Source: Sphingobacteriaceae bacterium (lineage in GTDB: Bacteria > Bacteroidota > Bacteroidia > B-17B0 > Aurantibacillaceae). From it: a stretch of DNA of 64,000 nt. The position numbers and the translations under genes are program-made. Position 1 is the first letter of the stretch. Every line of letters begins with the position of its first letter. This document shows, piece by piece, positions 8,701 to 18,256 of this stretch. The notes below the pieces were generated by a model that was not told the origin of the DNA, made no database searches, and saw only the letters and a program-made list of their open reading frames with translations. The stretch is taken from contig PNMI01000002.1 of assembly GCA_013823565.1 (NCBI GenBank), positions 1 through 64,000 on the forward strand, written 5' to 3'.

Positions 8701-10659
8701 ATGAAATTATACCTACCATATAGCAATAGTTTAACTGAATATAAACGCTTTTTAACCCGCGAAGTAAAGTGCGGATATGTTGGAATTGGAGGAATCAATC
8801 CAATTCGTGTACAAAGTATGACCACAACTGATACAATGGACACAAAAGCTACTGTAGCTCAAAGTATACGAATGATTGAAGCGGGTTGCGAATTGGTTCG
8901 TATTACTGCGCCAAGCATCAATGAAGCAAAAAACTTAGAAGTTATAAAGAAAGAATTAGTGGCTGCAGGTTATCATACCCCATTAGTTGCAGACATCCAT
9001 TTTACACCTAACGCTGCCGAGTTTGCCGCTAGAGTGATTGAAAAAGTTCGAGTAAATCCAGGGAACTATGCTGATAAGAAAAAGTTTGAAGAAATAGAAT
9101 ATACTGACTCTGCATACGAACAAGAACTGGACAGAATTAGACAACGATTTACTCCTTTGGTAAATATTTGTAAAGAATACGGAACAGCGATGCGTATTGG
9201 CACAAACCATGGCAGTTTAAGTGATCGTATTTTGAGTAGATATGGGGATACTCCATTAGGAATGGTTGAATCTGCCTTTGAATTTTTACGCATTTGTGAA
9301 GATTTAAATTATCACAACATCGTAATTTCGATGAAAGCGAGTAACACACAGGTAATGGTTCAAGCCTATCGTTTATTGGTTCAAAAAATGATAGAAACGA
9401 ATCGCAATTACCCATTACATTTAGGTGTAACAGAGGCAGGTGATGGAGAAGATGGCCGTATTAAATCAGCCGTTGGTATCGGAACTCTATTAGAAGATGG
9501 ATTAGGAGATACAGTTCGTGTTTCTTTAACGGAAGACCCTGAATTTGAAATGCCAGTGGCAAAAGCTTTAGTAGATAGATACAGCTCTGAAAAAATCAAA
9601 TTACATCAAACAATAAATCCTATCGAAACAGAAAATGGTAAAGTAAAATTATCATACAATCCATACGATTATCAAAGACGAGAATCAAATGCTGTTTTAA
9701 ATATCGGAGGACATAACGTACCGCGTATTATAGCTGACTTTAGTGAGAGAGAAAGTATTAGTCCTGCTACATTTTTCCCTGTTGGATATAACTATTCCGT
9801 CCCAATGGATAAATGGAATATCAATGATATCGCTTGTGATTATGTTTATGTAGGTAATAATCATGTTGATTTTGAAATTCCTGGTACACTAGGGATTATA
9901 TACAATTCAGAGGCATGGAAAGATATAGAAAAACCACTAAGACAGTATCCTCTATTTTGCGGAGAGGAATTTTTTAAAAGTGAAAAAACGCATCTGGAAT
10001 TAAACTTTATTGCTATTACAAAAGAAGTTTTAACACCTGAATTCATTTCGAAAATAAAAACCAAAACTAATGTTGTTTTAATAGCAGATAGTTTTAATCA
10101 TCATGCAATGCCAGAATTAAGGCGTTTATTTATTTCGTTGGCTGAACAAGGAATATCTTTACCTGTTATGATCAAACGTAATTATAAAGATATATCAGAG
10201 CAAGATTTTCAATTAGGTTCATCTGCTGAAATAGGCGCCTTGTTATTAGATGGTTTGGGAGATGGGCTTTGGATAAAACAACAAAATTGCACTTCTCCTC
10301 AAGTTACAAACTCAACAGCATTTGGGATATTACAAGCTACAAGAACTCGTATTAGTAAAACAGAATATATTTCTTGCCCTAGTTGTGGTAGAACCTTATT
10401 TGATTTACAAGAAACAACTCAAAAAATACGTGAACGAACTGATCATTTAAAGGGTATTAAAATTGGAATCATGGGTTGTATTGTAAACGGACCTGGTGAA
10501 ATGGCCGATGCTGATTATGGATATGTAGGAGTTGGAGTTGGGAAAATTTCTTTATACAAAGGAAAAGAAGTAGTGAAGAAAAATGTACCAAGCGATAACG
10601 CCGTGAACGAATTAATTGATTTAATTAAAGAACATGGTGATTGGGTTGAAAAATCCTAA
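8701..10659 (+). CDS. ispG: 4-hydroxy-3-methylbut-2-enyl diphosphate synthase, long form
   Basis: IspG (GcpE) reduces MEcPP to HMBPP in the non-mevalonate isoprenoid pathway, using a [4Fe-4S] cluster. At 652 residues it is the long form found in Bacteroidota, Chlamydiae and plants. The N-terminal TIM barrel has REVKCGYVGIGG and QSMTTTDTMDTKATVAQ, an insertion domain follows at about residues 300-530, and the C-terminal cluster domain comes last. Cluster ligands are visible as Cys559 and Cys562 in SCPSCGRT and Cys593 in MGCIVNGPGE, where the Glu is also conserved. The cytoplasmic enzyme is essential in most hosts. A repeat element lies just upstream. Confidence 0.96.
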   Translation: MKLYLPYSNSLTEYKRFLTREVKCGYVGIGGINPIRVQSMTTTDTMDTKATVAQSIRMIEAGCELVRITAPSINEAKNLEVIKKELVAAGYHTPLVADIHFTPNAAEFAARVIEKVRVNPGNYADKKKFEEIEYTDSAYEQELDRIRQRFTPLVNICKEYGTAMRIGTNHGSLSDRILSRYGDTPLGMVESAFEFLRICEDLNYHNIVISMKASNTQVMVQAYRLLVQKMIETNRNYPLHLGVTEAGDGEDGRIKSAVGIGTLLEDGLGDTVRVSLTEDPEFEMPVAKALVDRYSSEKIKLHQTINPIETENGKVKLSYNPYDYQRRESNAVLNIGGHNVPRIIADFSERESISPATFFPVGYNYSVPMDKWNINDIACDYVYVGNNHVDFEIPGTLGIIYNSEAWKDIEKPLRQYPLFCGEEFFKSEKTHLELNFIAITKEVLTPEFISKIKTKTNVVLIADSFNHHAMPELRRLFISLAEQGISLPVMIKRNYKDISEQDFQLGSSAEIGALLLDGLGDGLWIKQQNCTSPQVTNSTAFGILQATRTRISKTEYISCPSCGRTLFDLQETTQKIRERTDHLKGIKIGIMGCIVNGPGEMADADYGYVGVGVGKISLYKGKEVVKKNVPSDNAVNELIDLIKEHGDWVEKS

Positions 10660-10677
10660 TTATTAAGTAAAAAGGAT

Positions 10678-11382
10678 TTGAATTTTAGTATAAAATATTT
10701 AAGTGTTGTATTTCTTTTTATTAGTGTATATGGCACTAGTCAAAACAACGCACAAAAAGCGAAAGAAAATTTTTACGCTAAAAATTACCAATTAACGATT
10801 GAGGAAATTAATTTAATAAATTCATCTGAAATAAATTTTGACAGCATTTTATACATCAAAGCTTATTCTCAAATAAAACTTAATCAACTCAAAGAAGCTA
10901 ATATCAGTATTTCTCAACTGCTACAAATTAATCCTAATTACTATGAAGTATATTTTTTAAAGGGTTTAATTTTTGCCAAAAAAGAAAAATATGCGGATGC
11001 TATTTCTAATTTTAATAAGGTGATTGATGCTAATCCAAAACATGACAAAGCTTTGTATAACATGGCTTTAGCAAAAGGCTTATTAGAAGATTACACAAAT
11101 GCTATCAAAGACTTAGACAAATGCATCACCATTAATCCAAATTATGCCATGGCATTTTATAATAGAGCTTATTGGCAAGAATTATCTGAAAATTATACAG
11201 CAGCTATAGCAGACTATAAGAAAGCTATAGAACTCGATCATCATTATTCAGAAGCATACACTGCACTTGCTTATGTATATTCGCAAAACGGAGATAAAAC
11301 TAATGCTTGTGAAACCTTACAAGCAGCCAAAAACGAAGGTATTGAAACTGCCAATGATTTAATTCAATTGTTTTGTAAATGA
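10678..11382 (+). CDS. Secreted or periplasmic TPR protein
   Basis: The 234-residue protein starts at TTG, because no ATG in frame would keep the signal peptide NFSIKYLSVVFLFISVYGTS. The rest is built of tetratricopeptide repeats, seen in FLKGLIFAKKEKYADAISNF, YNMALAKGLLEDYTNAIKDL, YNRAYWQELSENYTAAIADY and AYTALAYVYSQNGDKTNAC. It is likely a periplasmic or outer-membrane protein-interaction scaffold. Its stop overlaps the start of the CHU_C gene (ATGA), and a PorP/SprF gene follows. This suggests, but does not prove, a role in making or exporting that cargo. Confidence 0.8.
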   Translation: MNFSIKYLSVVFLFISVYGTSQNNAQKAKENFYAKNYQLTIEEINLINSSEINFDSILYIKAYSQIKLNQLKEANISISQLLQINPNYYEVYFLKGLIFAKKEKYADAISNFNKVIDANPKHDKALYNMALAKGLLEDYTNAIKDLDKCITINPNYAMAFYNRAYWQELSENYTAAIADYKKAIELDHHYSEAYTALAYVYSQNGDKTNACETLQAAKNEGIETANDLIQLFCK

Positions 11383-11930
11383 TAAAATATCTGTACATAT
11401 CTATTACATTATTGATTAGTTTCGTTTCTATTCAAGCTCAAAATCTATCTGTTAGTTTTTCAAAAAACGAACAAGCATGTGTTTTAGGAGAGGCATCAAT
11501 CCAAATAATTTCTGGGGCACAACCTATTCAAATTTTATGGAGTAATGGTTCAACTTCAAATAAAATTGAACAACTAGAAGATGGTAATTATTCGGTTACA
11601 ATAACTGATGATTTAAATCAAGACACAACCATAAATTTCACTATAAATGTCATTACATGTGAGCCTGTAGTAGAAACGCATTTTACTCCTAATGGAGATG
11701 AATTTAATGATACTTGGAATATTAGTAGGGTAGAATATTTTCCAAATTTTGAACTATTTGTATACAATAGATGGGGTCAATTGGTTCACAGTCAAGCAAG
11801 CGAATTTATTCCATGGGATGGAAGAAGTTTAACTATTCCTACACCAGATGCAACATATTATTATATTTTATTTTTAGATCGATCTAATAAAAAAGAGTTT
11901 ATGAAAGGAGACGTCAGTATTGTAAGATAA
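11379..11930 (+). CDS. Minimal T9SS type B (CHU_C) cargo protein
   Basis: This small 183-residue protein has a signal peptide (residues 1-20, ending SIQAQ). One SprB-like beta module follows at about residues 25-90 (ILWSNGSTSNKIEQLEDGNY). The C-terminal domain is the gliding-motility-associated CHU_C type, marked by HFTPNGDEFNDTWNI, FELFVYNRWGQLVH and GTYYY-like text (ATYYYILFLD). The domain directs secretion through T9SS with help from a SprF-type protein. Most CHU_C proteins are far larger, and this one is almost only signal, one module and sorting domain. It overlaps the TPR gene, and its stop overlaps the start of the SprF gene. Confidence 0.88.
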   Translation: MIKYLYISITLLISFVSIQAQNLSVSFSKNEQACVLGEASIQIISGAQPIQILWSNGSTSNKIEQLEDGNYSVTITDDLNQDTTINFTINVITCEPVVETHFTPNGDEFNDTWNISRVEYFPNFELFVYNRWGQLVHSQASEFIPWDGRSLTIPTPDATYYYILFLDRSNKKEFMKGDVSIVR

Positions 11931-12889
11931 TGAGAAGTTTAACATTCATAATTATACTTTTTAGTTTAGTGAGTTTTGCCCAACAAACTACTCAGTACAC
12001 ACAATTTACATTTAATAAATATGGATATAATCCAGCTGCCGCTGGATCAAATATTAATGCTGGAATAGAGGCCATTATTGGAGGTAGACAACAATGGATA
12101 GGCTTTGACAATGCGCCAATAACTAATTTTTTGAGTGCTAATTATACCGTTAAACCTCAAAGAAGCTATAAACGTTGGCATAATTTTGGTCTATATTTAT
12201 CAAGAGATAAAGCTGGAATTTTTAGAAGTGAAAGTTATTACCTTTCGTATACTCTTCATTTACCATTAACTAATAAATACAATATATCGTTTGGTATATT
12301 TGCAGGTGTAAGAAATTTCGCACTAGATAGAGGTATTATTTCCACATCAGATCCGGTTTATGGAGCAACCTACCCTAGTTATTTTTTCGCCTATCCTGAT
12401 TTTATACCAGGCATTAGACTTTATAGTAAAAAGTTCTTCATAGATGTATCTATACAGCAACTATACAAAAACAGGCTTTCGCAAGGTGATAAACAAATTG
12501 GAAACAAATCTGTTTTAGCGCAACAGCTATATGTTACATTAGGGAAGAAATTCTTTTTAGATAATGGATTTACTATAGTACCAGCCATTAATATTCATAG
12601 TTCATTTGTAAATATCCCTAGCATGGAATTAAACGTAATGGCTTATTACAAAAAAAGGATTGGAATTGGTGCCACAATTAGAAATAAAGATTTTATATCT
12701 GGAATTTTTCAAATACGATTTTTTAAAAATATGACAGCTGGCTTTGCATATGATTATAGCATCAATCGTTTAAATCGAGCTACTCCAAACACTATCGAAT
12801 TCATGTTAGGCATTACTCCAATGATGACTGCAATGGGGGCAGAGAAAGGCAAACATAATGTGGCTAAATGTCCTAACTTTGATTTTTAA
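11930..12889 (+). CDS. PorP/SprF family protein paired with the CHU_C cargo
   Basis: The 319-residue outer-membrane beta-barrel protein has a signal peptide (residues 1-18) followed by QTTQYTQFTFNKYGYNPAAAG and GGRQQWIGFDNAPITNFLSA, the family hallmarks. Many aromatic amphipathic strands follow. The start shares a base with the stop of the CHU_C gene, the arrangement seen for SprB/SprF-type pairs. The likely job is to help secrete or attach that particular cargo. It differs clearly from the copy next to gldK. Its C terminus (KHNVAKCPNFDF) extends a little beyond the barrel. Confidence 0.9.
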   Translation: MRSLTFIIILFSLVSFAQQTTQYTQFTFNKYGYNPAAAGSNINAGIEAIIGGRQQWIGFDNAPITNFLSANYTVKPQRSYKRWHNFGLYLSRDKAGIFRSESYYLSYTLHLPLTNKYNISFGIFAGVRNFALDRGIISTSDPVYGATYPSYFFAYPDFIPGIRLYSKKFFIDVSIQQLYKNRLSQGDKQIGNKSVLAQQLYVTLGKKFFLDNGFTIVPAINIHSSFVNIPSMELNVMAYYKKRIGIGATIRNKDFISGIFQIRFFKNMTAGFAYDYSINRLNRATPNTIEFMLGITPMMTAMGAEKGKHNVAKCPNFDF

Positions 12890-12906
12890 TCATCTCAATT
12901 TTTATT

Positions 12907-14331
12907 TTGAATAAACCCTTAAATAGCCAATCGTTCGCTTCTATATTTTTAAGCTACTTAAATTTTACACCAACTCAAGACCAAAGTACACTCATTAGTT
13001 TATTGGCTGAGTTCATGTCAAATAACAATGAACGTGAAATCATGGTAATTAAGGGATACGCAGGTACTGGAAAAACAAATATGGTAGCCGCATTATCAAA
13101 AACTTTACCATCCTTTAAATGGAGAAGTGCTTTGTTAGCGCCAACTGGAAGAGCGGCAAAAGTTTTATCAAATTACTCTGAAAGACCTGCCCAAACTATT
13201 CACAAAAAAATATTTCGAAAAATACCAACTAACGATGGAGGTGTACAATTTACTTTAGCAGAAAACTTACATCGTAATACAGTTTTCATAGTAGATGAAG
13301 CATCGATGATAGGTCTAGATAATCCAAATTCTGAATCTGTTTATGGAAGTTTACTAGAAAGTTTATTTGAATACGTTTACTCAGGTGATAACTGTAAACT
13401 AATATTAGTGGGCGATACAGCTCAGTTGCCTCCTGTTGGAAGCAATGAAAGCCCTGCATTAAATATTGATTACTTAAAAGCAGCCTATCACTTCAACATC
13501 AAACACATTGAATTAAAACAAGTTGCTCGACAACAAGACGCTAGTGGTATATTAGTAAATGCGACACATTTAAGAGAATGCATCGCTAATGAAAGTGATG
13601 AGTTTCCGAAACTACAAACTTTTAAGGATGTTGTGAGATTAAGTGGAGATGAACTAGAAGATGCCTTAAATAATGCCTATAGTAAATATGGATTTAATGA
13701 TGTGTTGATTGTAACAAGAAGTAATAAACGTGCTAATTTATTTAATCAAGCTGTGAGAACTCGCATTAGATATATGGATGATGATTTGTGTGGTGGTGAT
13801 TTAATGATGGTGGTGAAGAATAACTATTTTTGGTTGGATGAAAAAACGGAGGCTGGATTTATAGCCAATGGTGATAGTTTACAAATTAAAAAAATAACGG
13901 CAAGAAGAGAATTATATGGTTTTAATTTTGCGGAATGCATCGTTGAATTATGCGATTATCCTGATTCTCCAGAGATTACTCTAAATCTTTTATTAGACTC
14001 TATTAACACAGATACTTCAGCTTTAACCAAAGAGCAACAGCAATTTTTATTTGAAGCAGTCATGGAAGATGTGGCCGATCAACCGATAAAAGGTTTACGC
14101 ATGGCTTACCTCAAAAAAAACCCCTATTTTAATGCCTTACAAGTGAAATTTAACTATGCCGTCACATGTCACAAAGCCCAAGGTGGACAATGGCCTTGCG
14201 TGTTTATTGACCAAGGCTATTTAACCAAAGAAATGCTTAATGTGGAATATATTCGTTGGTTGTATACTGCTTTTACTAGGGCGAGTGAAAAGGTATATTT
14301 AATGAATTTTTCGGACGATTTCTTTGATTAA
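12907..14331 (+). CDS. RecD-like AAA+ DNA helicase
   Basis: This is a superfamily 1 helicase of the RecD/Dda type. The Walker A motif KGYAGTGKTNM lies near residue 53, followed by ALLAPTGRAAKVL (motif Ia). FIVDEASMIG is motif II, ILVGDTAQLPPVG motif III, and the C-terminal UvrD_C_2 motif is YAVTCHKAQGGQWPCVFID with LYTAFTRASEKVY. It starts at TTG, which keeps the N-terminal region of related 470-480 residue proteins. It is a single cytoplasmic protein and no RecB or RecC gene is nearby, so it is not RecBCD. It probably acts in DNA repair or replication restart. Confidence 0.85.
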   Translation: MNKPLNSQSFASIFLSYLNFTPTQDQSTLISLLAEFMSNNNEREIMVIKGYAGTGKTNMVAALSKTLPSFKWRSALLAPTGRAAKVLSNYSERPAQTIHKKIFRKIPTNDGGVQFTLAENLHRNTVFIVDEASMIGLDNPNSESVYGSLLESLFEYVYSGDNCKLILVGDTAQLPPVGSNESPALNIDYLKAAYHFNIKHIELKQVARQQDASGILVNATHLRECIANESDEFPKLQTFKDVVRLSGDELEDALNNAYSKYGFNDVLIVTRSNKRANLFNQAVRTRIRYMDDDLCGGDLMMVVKNNYFWLDEKTEAGFIANGDSLQIKKITARRELYGFNFAECIVELCDYPDSPEITLNLLLDSINTDTSALTKEQQQFLFEAVMEDVADQPIKGLRMAYLKKNPYFNALQVKFNYAVTCHKAQGGQWPCVFIDQGYLTKEMLNVEYIRWLYTAFTRASEKVYLMNFSDDFFD

Positions 14332-14422
14332 GACATTTAAAAAGCTCCAAATTATTTTCGTTTTATATCAATTAAAGTATAGCAAAATCGTTATATTCGC
14401 ATGATACAATTTGAAGCATAGA

Positions 14423-15562
14423 ATGGCGACTCTTACCAAAAAAATACAAATGGTTGACCTAAAAGGTCAATACGAAAAAATAAAAGCAGAAGTTGATGCA
14501 GGTATACAAGAAGTGATTAATACTACTGCATTTATTAATGGACCAGCAGTCAAAGAATTTCAAGCAGATTTAGAAAAATATTTAAATGTAAAGCATGTGA
14601 TTCCTTGTGCAAATGGAACTGATGCTTTACAAATAGCGATGATGGCTTTAGATTTAAAGCCAGGTGATGAAGTCATTACAGCAAGTTTTACATATGTAGC
14701 TACTGCCGAAGTTATTGGTTTATTAGGATTAACCCCAGTTTTAGTAGATGTGTATCCTGATACATTTGATATCAATATTGAAGCAATAGAAAAAGCCATT
14801 ACACCAAAAACAAAAGCCATAGTACCAGTTCATTTATTTGGGCAGTGTGCCGATATGGAACGCATTATGGCTTTAGCTAAAAAACATAATTTATATGTGA
14901 TTGAAGATGTAGCTCAAGCTATTGGCGCTGATTATACATTTAGTGATGGTACAAAAGCAAAAGCAGGAACCATTGGAACCATTGGTTGTACATCTTTCTT
15001 TCCTAGTAAAAATTTAGGTTGCTATGGAGATGGTGGAGCGATGTATACTAATGATGATGCTTTAGCAAAAAAATTACGTATGGTAGCACATCACGGACAA
15101 AGTGTACAGTATGTGCATGACGTGTTAGGTGTTAACTCTCGTTTAGATACTATACAAGCAGTTGTATTAAAAGCAAAACTAAAACACTTAGATGAGTATG
15201 CAGCTGCTCGTAACAAAGCCGCAGACTATTATGATAAAGCTTTAGCAAATCATCCAAAATTAAAAACACCTGTAAGAGCTAAAAATTCAACACATGTATT
15301 TCACCAATACACTTTGCAATTAAATGGTGTTGACAGAACGAAATTAAGAGAGCAATTAGCAGAACGTGGTATACCAGCAATGATATACTACCCTATTCCA
15401 TTGCATGAACAAAACGCATACAAAAGTGATAGATTTAAAAAAGGAGATTTTCCGGTAACCGAAAAATTATGCGCAACGGTTTTATCATTACCAATGCATA
15501 CAGAAATGGATGAAGAAACTTTAAAATACATTACGGATAACTTATTAGAATTAGTAAAATAA
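14423..15562 (+). CDS. DegT/DnrJ/EryC1/StrS-family sugar aminotransferase
   Basis: The PLP-dependent enzyme transfers an amino group to a keto-sugar nucleotide. IQMVDLKGQYEKI opens the domain, and PLP contacts include GTDALQIAM and VIEDVAQAIGADY. The Schiff-base Lys is in FFPSKNLGCYGDGG (about Lys196). The sequence resembles the WbpE/WlbC branch that makes 3-amino-uronic sugars, but substrate cannot be fixed by reading. The ATG at 14423 is chosen over the TTG at 14411 in the ORF track. It opens an operon with UDP-glucose dehydrogenase and UDP-glucuronate decarboxylase, so a nucleotide-sugar substrate is likely. Confidence 0.88.
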   Translation: MATLTKKIQMVDLKGQYEKIKAEVDAGIQEVINTTAFINGPAVKEFQADLEKYLNVKHVIPCANGTDALQIAMMALDLKPGDEVITASFTYVATAEVIGLLGLTPVLVDVYPDTFDINIEAIEKAITPKTKAIVPVHLFGQCADMERIMALAKKHNLYVIEDVAQAIGADYTFSDGTKAKAGTIGTIGCTSFFPSKNLGCYGDGGAMYTNDDALAKKLRMVAHHGQSVQYVHDVLGVNSRLDTIQAVVLKAKLKHLDEYAAARNKAADYYDKALANHPKLKTPVRAKNSTHVFHQYTLQLNGVDRTKLREQLAERGIPAMIYYPIPLHEQNAYKSDRFKKGDFPVTEKLCATVLSLPMHTEMDEETLKYITDNLLELVK

Positions 15563-15566
15563 AATT

Positions 15567-16889
15567 ATGAAAGTAGCAATTGTAGGAACAGGATACGTAG
15601 GATTAGTAACAGGGACATGCTTTGCAGAAGTTGGCATGGATGTGACTTGTATTGATATTGATCAAAAAAAAATAGATAATTTGCATAAAGGTATATTACC
15701 AATATATGAACCAGGATTAGAAGAAATGGTAACTCGTAACGTTGAGAAAAAACGTTTACATTTTTCTACTTCTTTAAAAGATAGTATTCAAGGAGCTGAA
15801 GTTGTTTTTATTGCTGTAGGCACACCTCCTGACGAAGATGGTTCGGCTGATTTAAAATATGTATTAGCTGTTGCTGCCAGTGTAGGTGAGCATATGCAAC
15901 ATCCTTTAGTTGTGGTAACAAAATCAACTGTGCCAGTTAGTACTGCCGAAAAGGTTAGAAAAGCATTAGCTGAGCAATTAGCAAAACGTGGTTCTAATTT
16001 AGATTTTTATGTTGCTTCAAATCCAGAGTTCTTGAAGGAAGGAGCTGCTATTGAAGATTTCATGAAACCTGATAGAATCGTAGTTGGAGTTGACAGACCT
16101 GAGGCAGAAGAATTGATGCGTAAATTATATAAACCATTTTTAATGAACGGACATCCAATTTATTTTATGGATATCCCTTCAGCTGAAATGACTAAATATG
16201 CAGCAAACGCTATGTTAGCTACAAAAATTAGTTTCATGAACGATATTGCAAATCTTTGTGAAATTATGGGTGCTGATGTTAACATGGTTCGTAAAGGAAT
16301 TGGTAGCGATACTCGTATTGGAACCAAATTTATTTATCCAGGTGTTGGGTACGGTGGAAGCTGTTTCCCAAAAGACGTGAAAGCATTAATTAAAACAGCA
16401 AAAGAAAACAAATACGATATGCGTATTTTAAATGCTGTTGAAAATGTAAACGAAAGTCAAAAAGAAGTTTTATTTGATAAAGTACAAAAACATTTTAGTG
16501 GTGATTTAAAAGGAAAAAAAATTGCTTTATGGGGTTTATCTTTTAAACCAAAAACAGATGACATGCGTGAAGCACCTTCATTAGTTATTATTGAAAAATT
16601 ATTAAAAGCAGGTGCTAGTGTGGTAGCTTACGATCCTGTAGCGATGAATGAAGCAAAACATACTTTAAAAAATACAATTGAATATTCATTAGACATGTAT
16701 GATACATTAAACGGGGCAGATGCTTTATTAATTGTAACAGAATGGCCAGAGTTTAGAGCTCCTGATTTTGATGAAATCAACAAACGTTTAAAACAAAAAA
16801 CTTTATTTGACGGTAGAAATATTTTTGACCCTCAAGACATGAAAAAATTAGGTTACAGCTATTACTGTATTGGAGTTAGAACTAACTAA
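15567..16889 (+). CDS. ugd: UDP-glucose 6-dehydrogenase
   Basis: The enzyme oxidises UDP-glucose to UDP-glucuronate with two NAD+. The N-terminal Rossmann motif is VAIVGTGYVGLVTGTCFAEV, the middle contains NPEFLKEGAAIEDF, and the catalytic Cys is at about residue 266 in GYGGSCFPKD. The C-terminal domain has GKKIALWGLSFKPKTDDMRE. The 440-residue length is typical. It starts 4 bp after the aminotransferase and is followed by the enzyme that uses its product. A related family member could act on GDP-mannose, but the neighbours favour UDP-glucose. Confidence 0.92.
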   Translation: MKVAIVGTGYVGLVTGTCFAEVGMDVTCIDIDQKKIDNLHKGILPIYEPGLEEMVTRNVEKKRLHFSTSLKDSIQGAEVVFIAVGTPPDEDGSADLKYVLAVAASVGEHMQHPLVVVTKSTVPVSTAEKVRKALAEQLAKRGSNLDFYVASNPEFLKEGAAIEDFMKPDRIVVGVDRPEAEELMRKLYKPFLMNGHPIYFMDIPSAEMTKYAANAMLATKISFMNDIANLCEIMGADVNMVRKGIGSDTRIGTKFIYPGVGYGGSCFPKDVKALIKTAKENKYDMRILNAVENVNESQKEVLFDKVQKHFSGDLKGKKIALWGLSFKPKTDDMREAPSLVIIEKLLKAGASVVAYDPVAMNEAKHTLKNTIEYSLDMYDTLNGADALLIVTEWPEFRAPDFDEINKRLKQKTLFDGRNIFDPQDMKKLGYSYYCIGVRTN

Positions 16890-16904
16890 TAAGAACACGA
16901 CATT

Positions 16905-17891
16905 ATGCAAAAAAGAATATTAATTACAGGAGCAGCAGGATTTTTAGGTTCACATTTATGTGATCGTTTTATTAAAGAAGGTATGCAAGTGGTTGCCATG
17001 GATAACTTGGTAACAGGCGATTTAAAAAACATTGAGCATTTATTTAAGTTACCTCAGTTCGAATTTTATCACCATGACGTGAGTAAATTCATTCACGTTC
17101 CTGGCAACATTGATTATATTTTACATTTTGCATCTCCTGCAAGTCCGATTGATTATTTAAAAATTCCTATTCAAACATTAAAAGTTTCTTCATTAGGAAC
17201 GCATAATGTTTTAGGATTTGCTCGTGTTAAAAAAGCAAGAGTGTTAGTGGCTTCAACAAGTGAAGTTTATGGAGATCCAGCCGTACATCCTCAAACGGAA
17301 GAGTATTGGGGAAATGTAAATCCAGTTGGTCCACGTGGATGTTACGATGAGGCTAAGCGTTTTATGGAAGCTTTAACTATGGCTTATCATGAGACACATG
17401 GTTTAGAAACTCGTATCATTCGTATTTTTAATACATACGGTCCAAAAATGAGATTAAATGACGGACGTGTATTACCTGCATTTATTGGGCAAGCATTACG
17501 TGGCGAAGACTTAACCATGTTTGGTGATGGTAGCCAAACACGTAGTTTTTGTTTTGTAGATGATTTAGTAGAAGGTATTTATCGTTTATTAATGAGTGAT
17601 TATCACTTACCTGTAAACATTGGTAATCCGGATGAAATTAGTATTAAAGATTTTGCAGATGAGATTTTAAAATTAACAGGCTCAAACCAGAAATTAATTT
17701 CCTTGGCATTACCTAAAGATGATCCTAAACAACGTAAACCAGATATTACAAAAGCTAAACAATTATTAGGCTGGGAACCAAAAGTAAATAGAGCTGAAGG
17801 TTTAAAAATCACTTATGATTACTTCAAATCTTTATCTAAAGAAGAATTAAATAAAACAGAACACCGTAACTTAGAAACACTAAATAGATAA
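16905..17891 (+). CDS. UDP-glucuronate decarboxylase (UDP-xylose synthase) SDR
   Basis: This extended short-chain dehydrogenase decarboxylates UDP-glucuronate to UDP-xylose. The NAD-binding motif [15 protein letters not shown] lies at residues 7-21, and the catalytic YxxxK is Tyr147 and Lys151 (CYDEAKR). [14 protein letters not shown] and [15 protein letters not shown] are characteristic of the UXS group. It follows the dehydrogenase that supplies its substrate by 15 bp, so the pair forms a two-step route from UDP-glucose to UDP-xylose. The C-terminal tail ([12 protein letters not shown]) is short. The identification is strong on motifs and context. Confidence 0.9.
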   Translation: MQKRILITGAAGFLGSHLCDRFIKEGMQVVAMDNLVTGDLKNIEHLFKLPQFEFYHHDVSKFIHVPGNIDYILHFASPASPIDYLKIPIQTLKVSSLGTHNVLGFARVKKARVLVASTSEVYGDPAVHPQTEEYWGNVNPVGPRGCYDEAKRFMEALTMAYHETHGLETRIIRIFNTYGPKMRLNDGRVLPAFIGQALRGEDLTMFGDGSQTRSFCFVDDLVEGIYRLLMSDYHLPVNIGNPDEISIKDFADEILKLTGSNQKLISLALPKDDPKQRKPDITKAKQLLGWEPKVNRAEGLKITYDYFKSLSKEELNKTEHRNLETLNR

Positions 17892-17892
17892 T

Positions 17893-18165
17893 TTGATACG
17901 TCATTATAATATCACAGTAAAAGGTAAAGTACAAAGAGTATCCTATCGCTTTTGCACACATGCTCAAGCTTTAAAATGTAACCTAACTGGTTACGTTAAA
18001 AATTTACATAGTGGTGATGTTTTAATTGAAGCTGAAGGATTAGAAGATGATATCAATAAATTAATTGATTGGTGTTATGTTGGTTCTCCTCTATCAAAAG
18101 TAACCGAAGTAATAGCCGAAGAGGGCGAAGTGAGAAACTTTGAAACCTTTGAGGTGAAAAAGTAG
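17893..18165 (+). CDS. acyP: Acylphosphatase
   Basis: The 90-residue protein hydrolyses acyl phosphates. The catalytic Arg is at about residue 19 and the Asn at about residue 37 (YVKNLHSGD). The usual phosphate loop GxVQGVxFR reads GKVQRVSYR here, so the middle Gly is replaced by Arg, which may alter activity. It starts at TTG one base after the stop of the decarboxylase gene, so it is translationally coupled to the nucleotide-sugar operon. A metabolic link to that operon is not obvious. Confidence 0.85.
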   Translation: MIRHYNITVKGKVQRVSYRFCTHAQALKCNLTGYVKNLHSGDVLIEAEGLEDDINKLIDWCYVGSPLSKVTEVIAEEGEVRNFETFEVKK

Positions 18166-18256
18166 TGTTTGAAAATAAAACTTAAACTAAACTTAATTAT
18201 TTCTGATTAGTAACTTATTTTTCATAACTTCATGTATAAATCTAAAAAAATTTAAC

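Noticed and set aside
8983-9599. Several minus-strand ORFs inside ispG
   Set aside because: They overlap a certain gene on the opposite strand and show no domain or signal.
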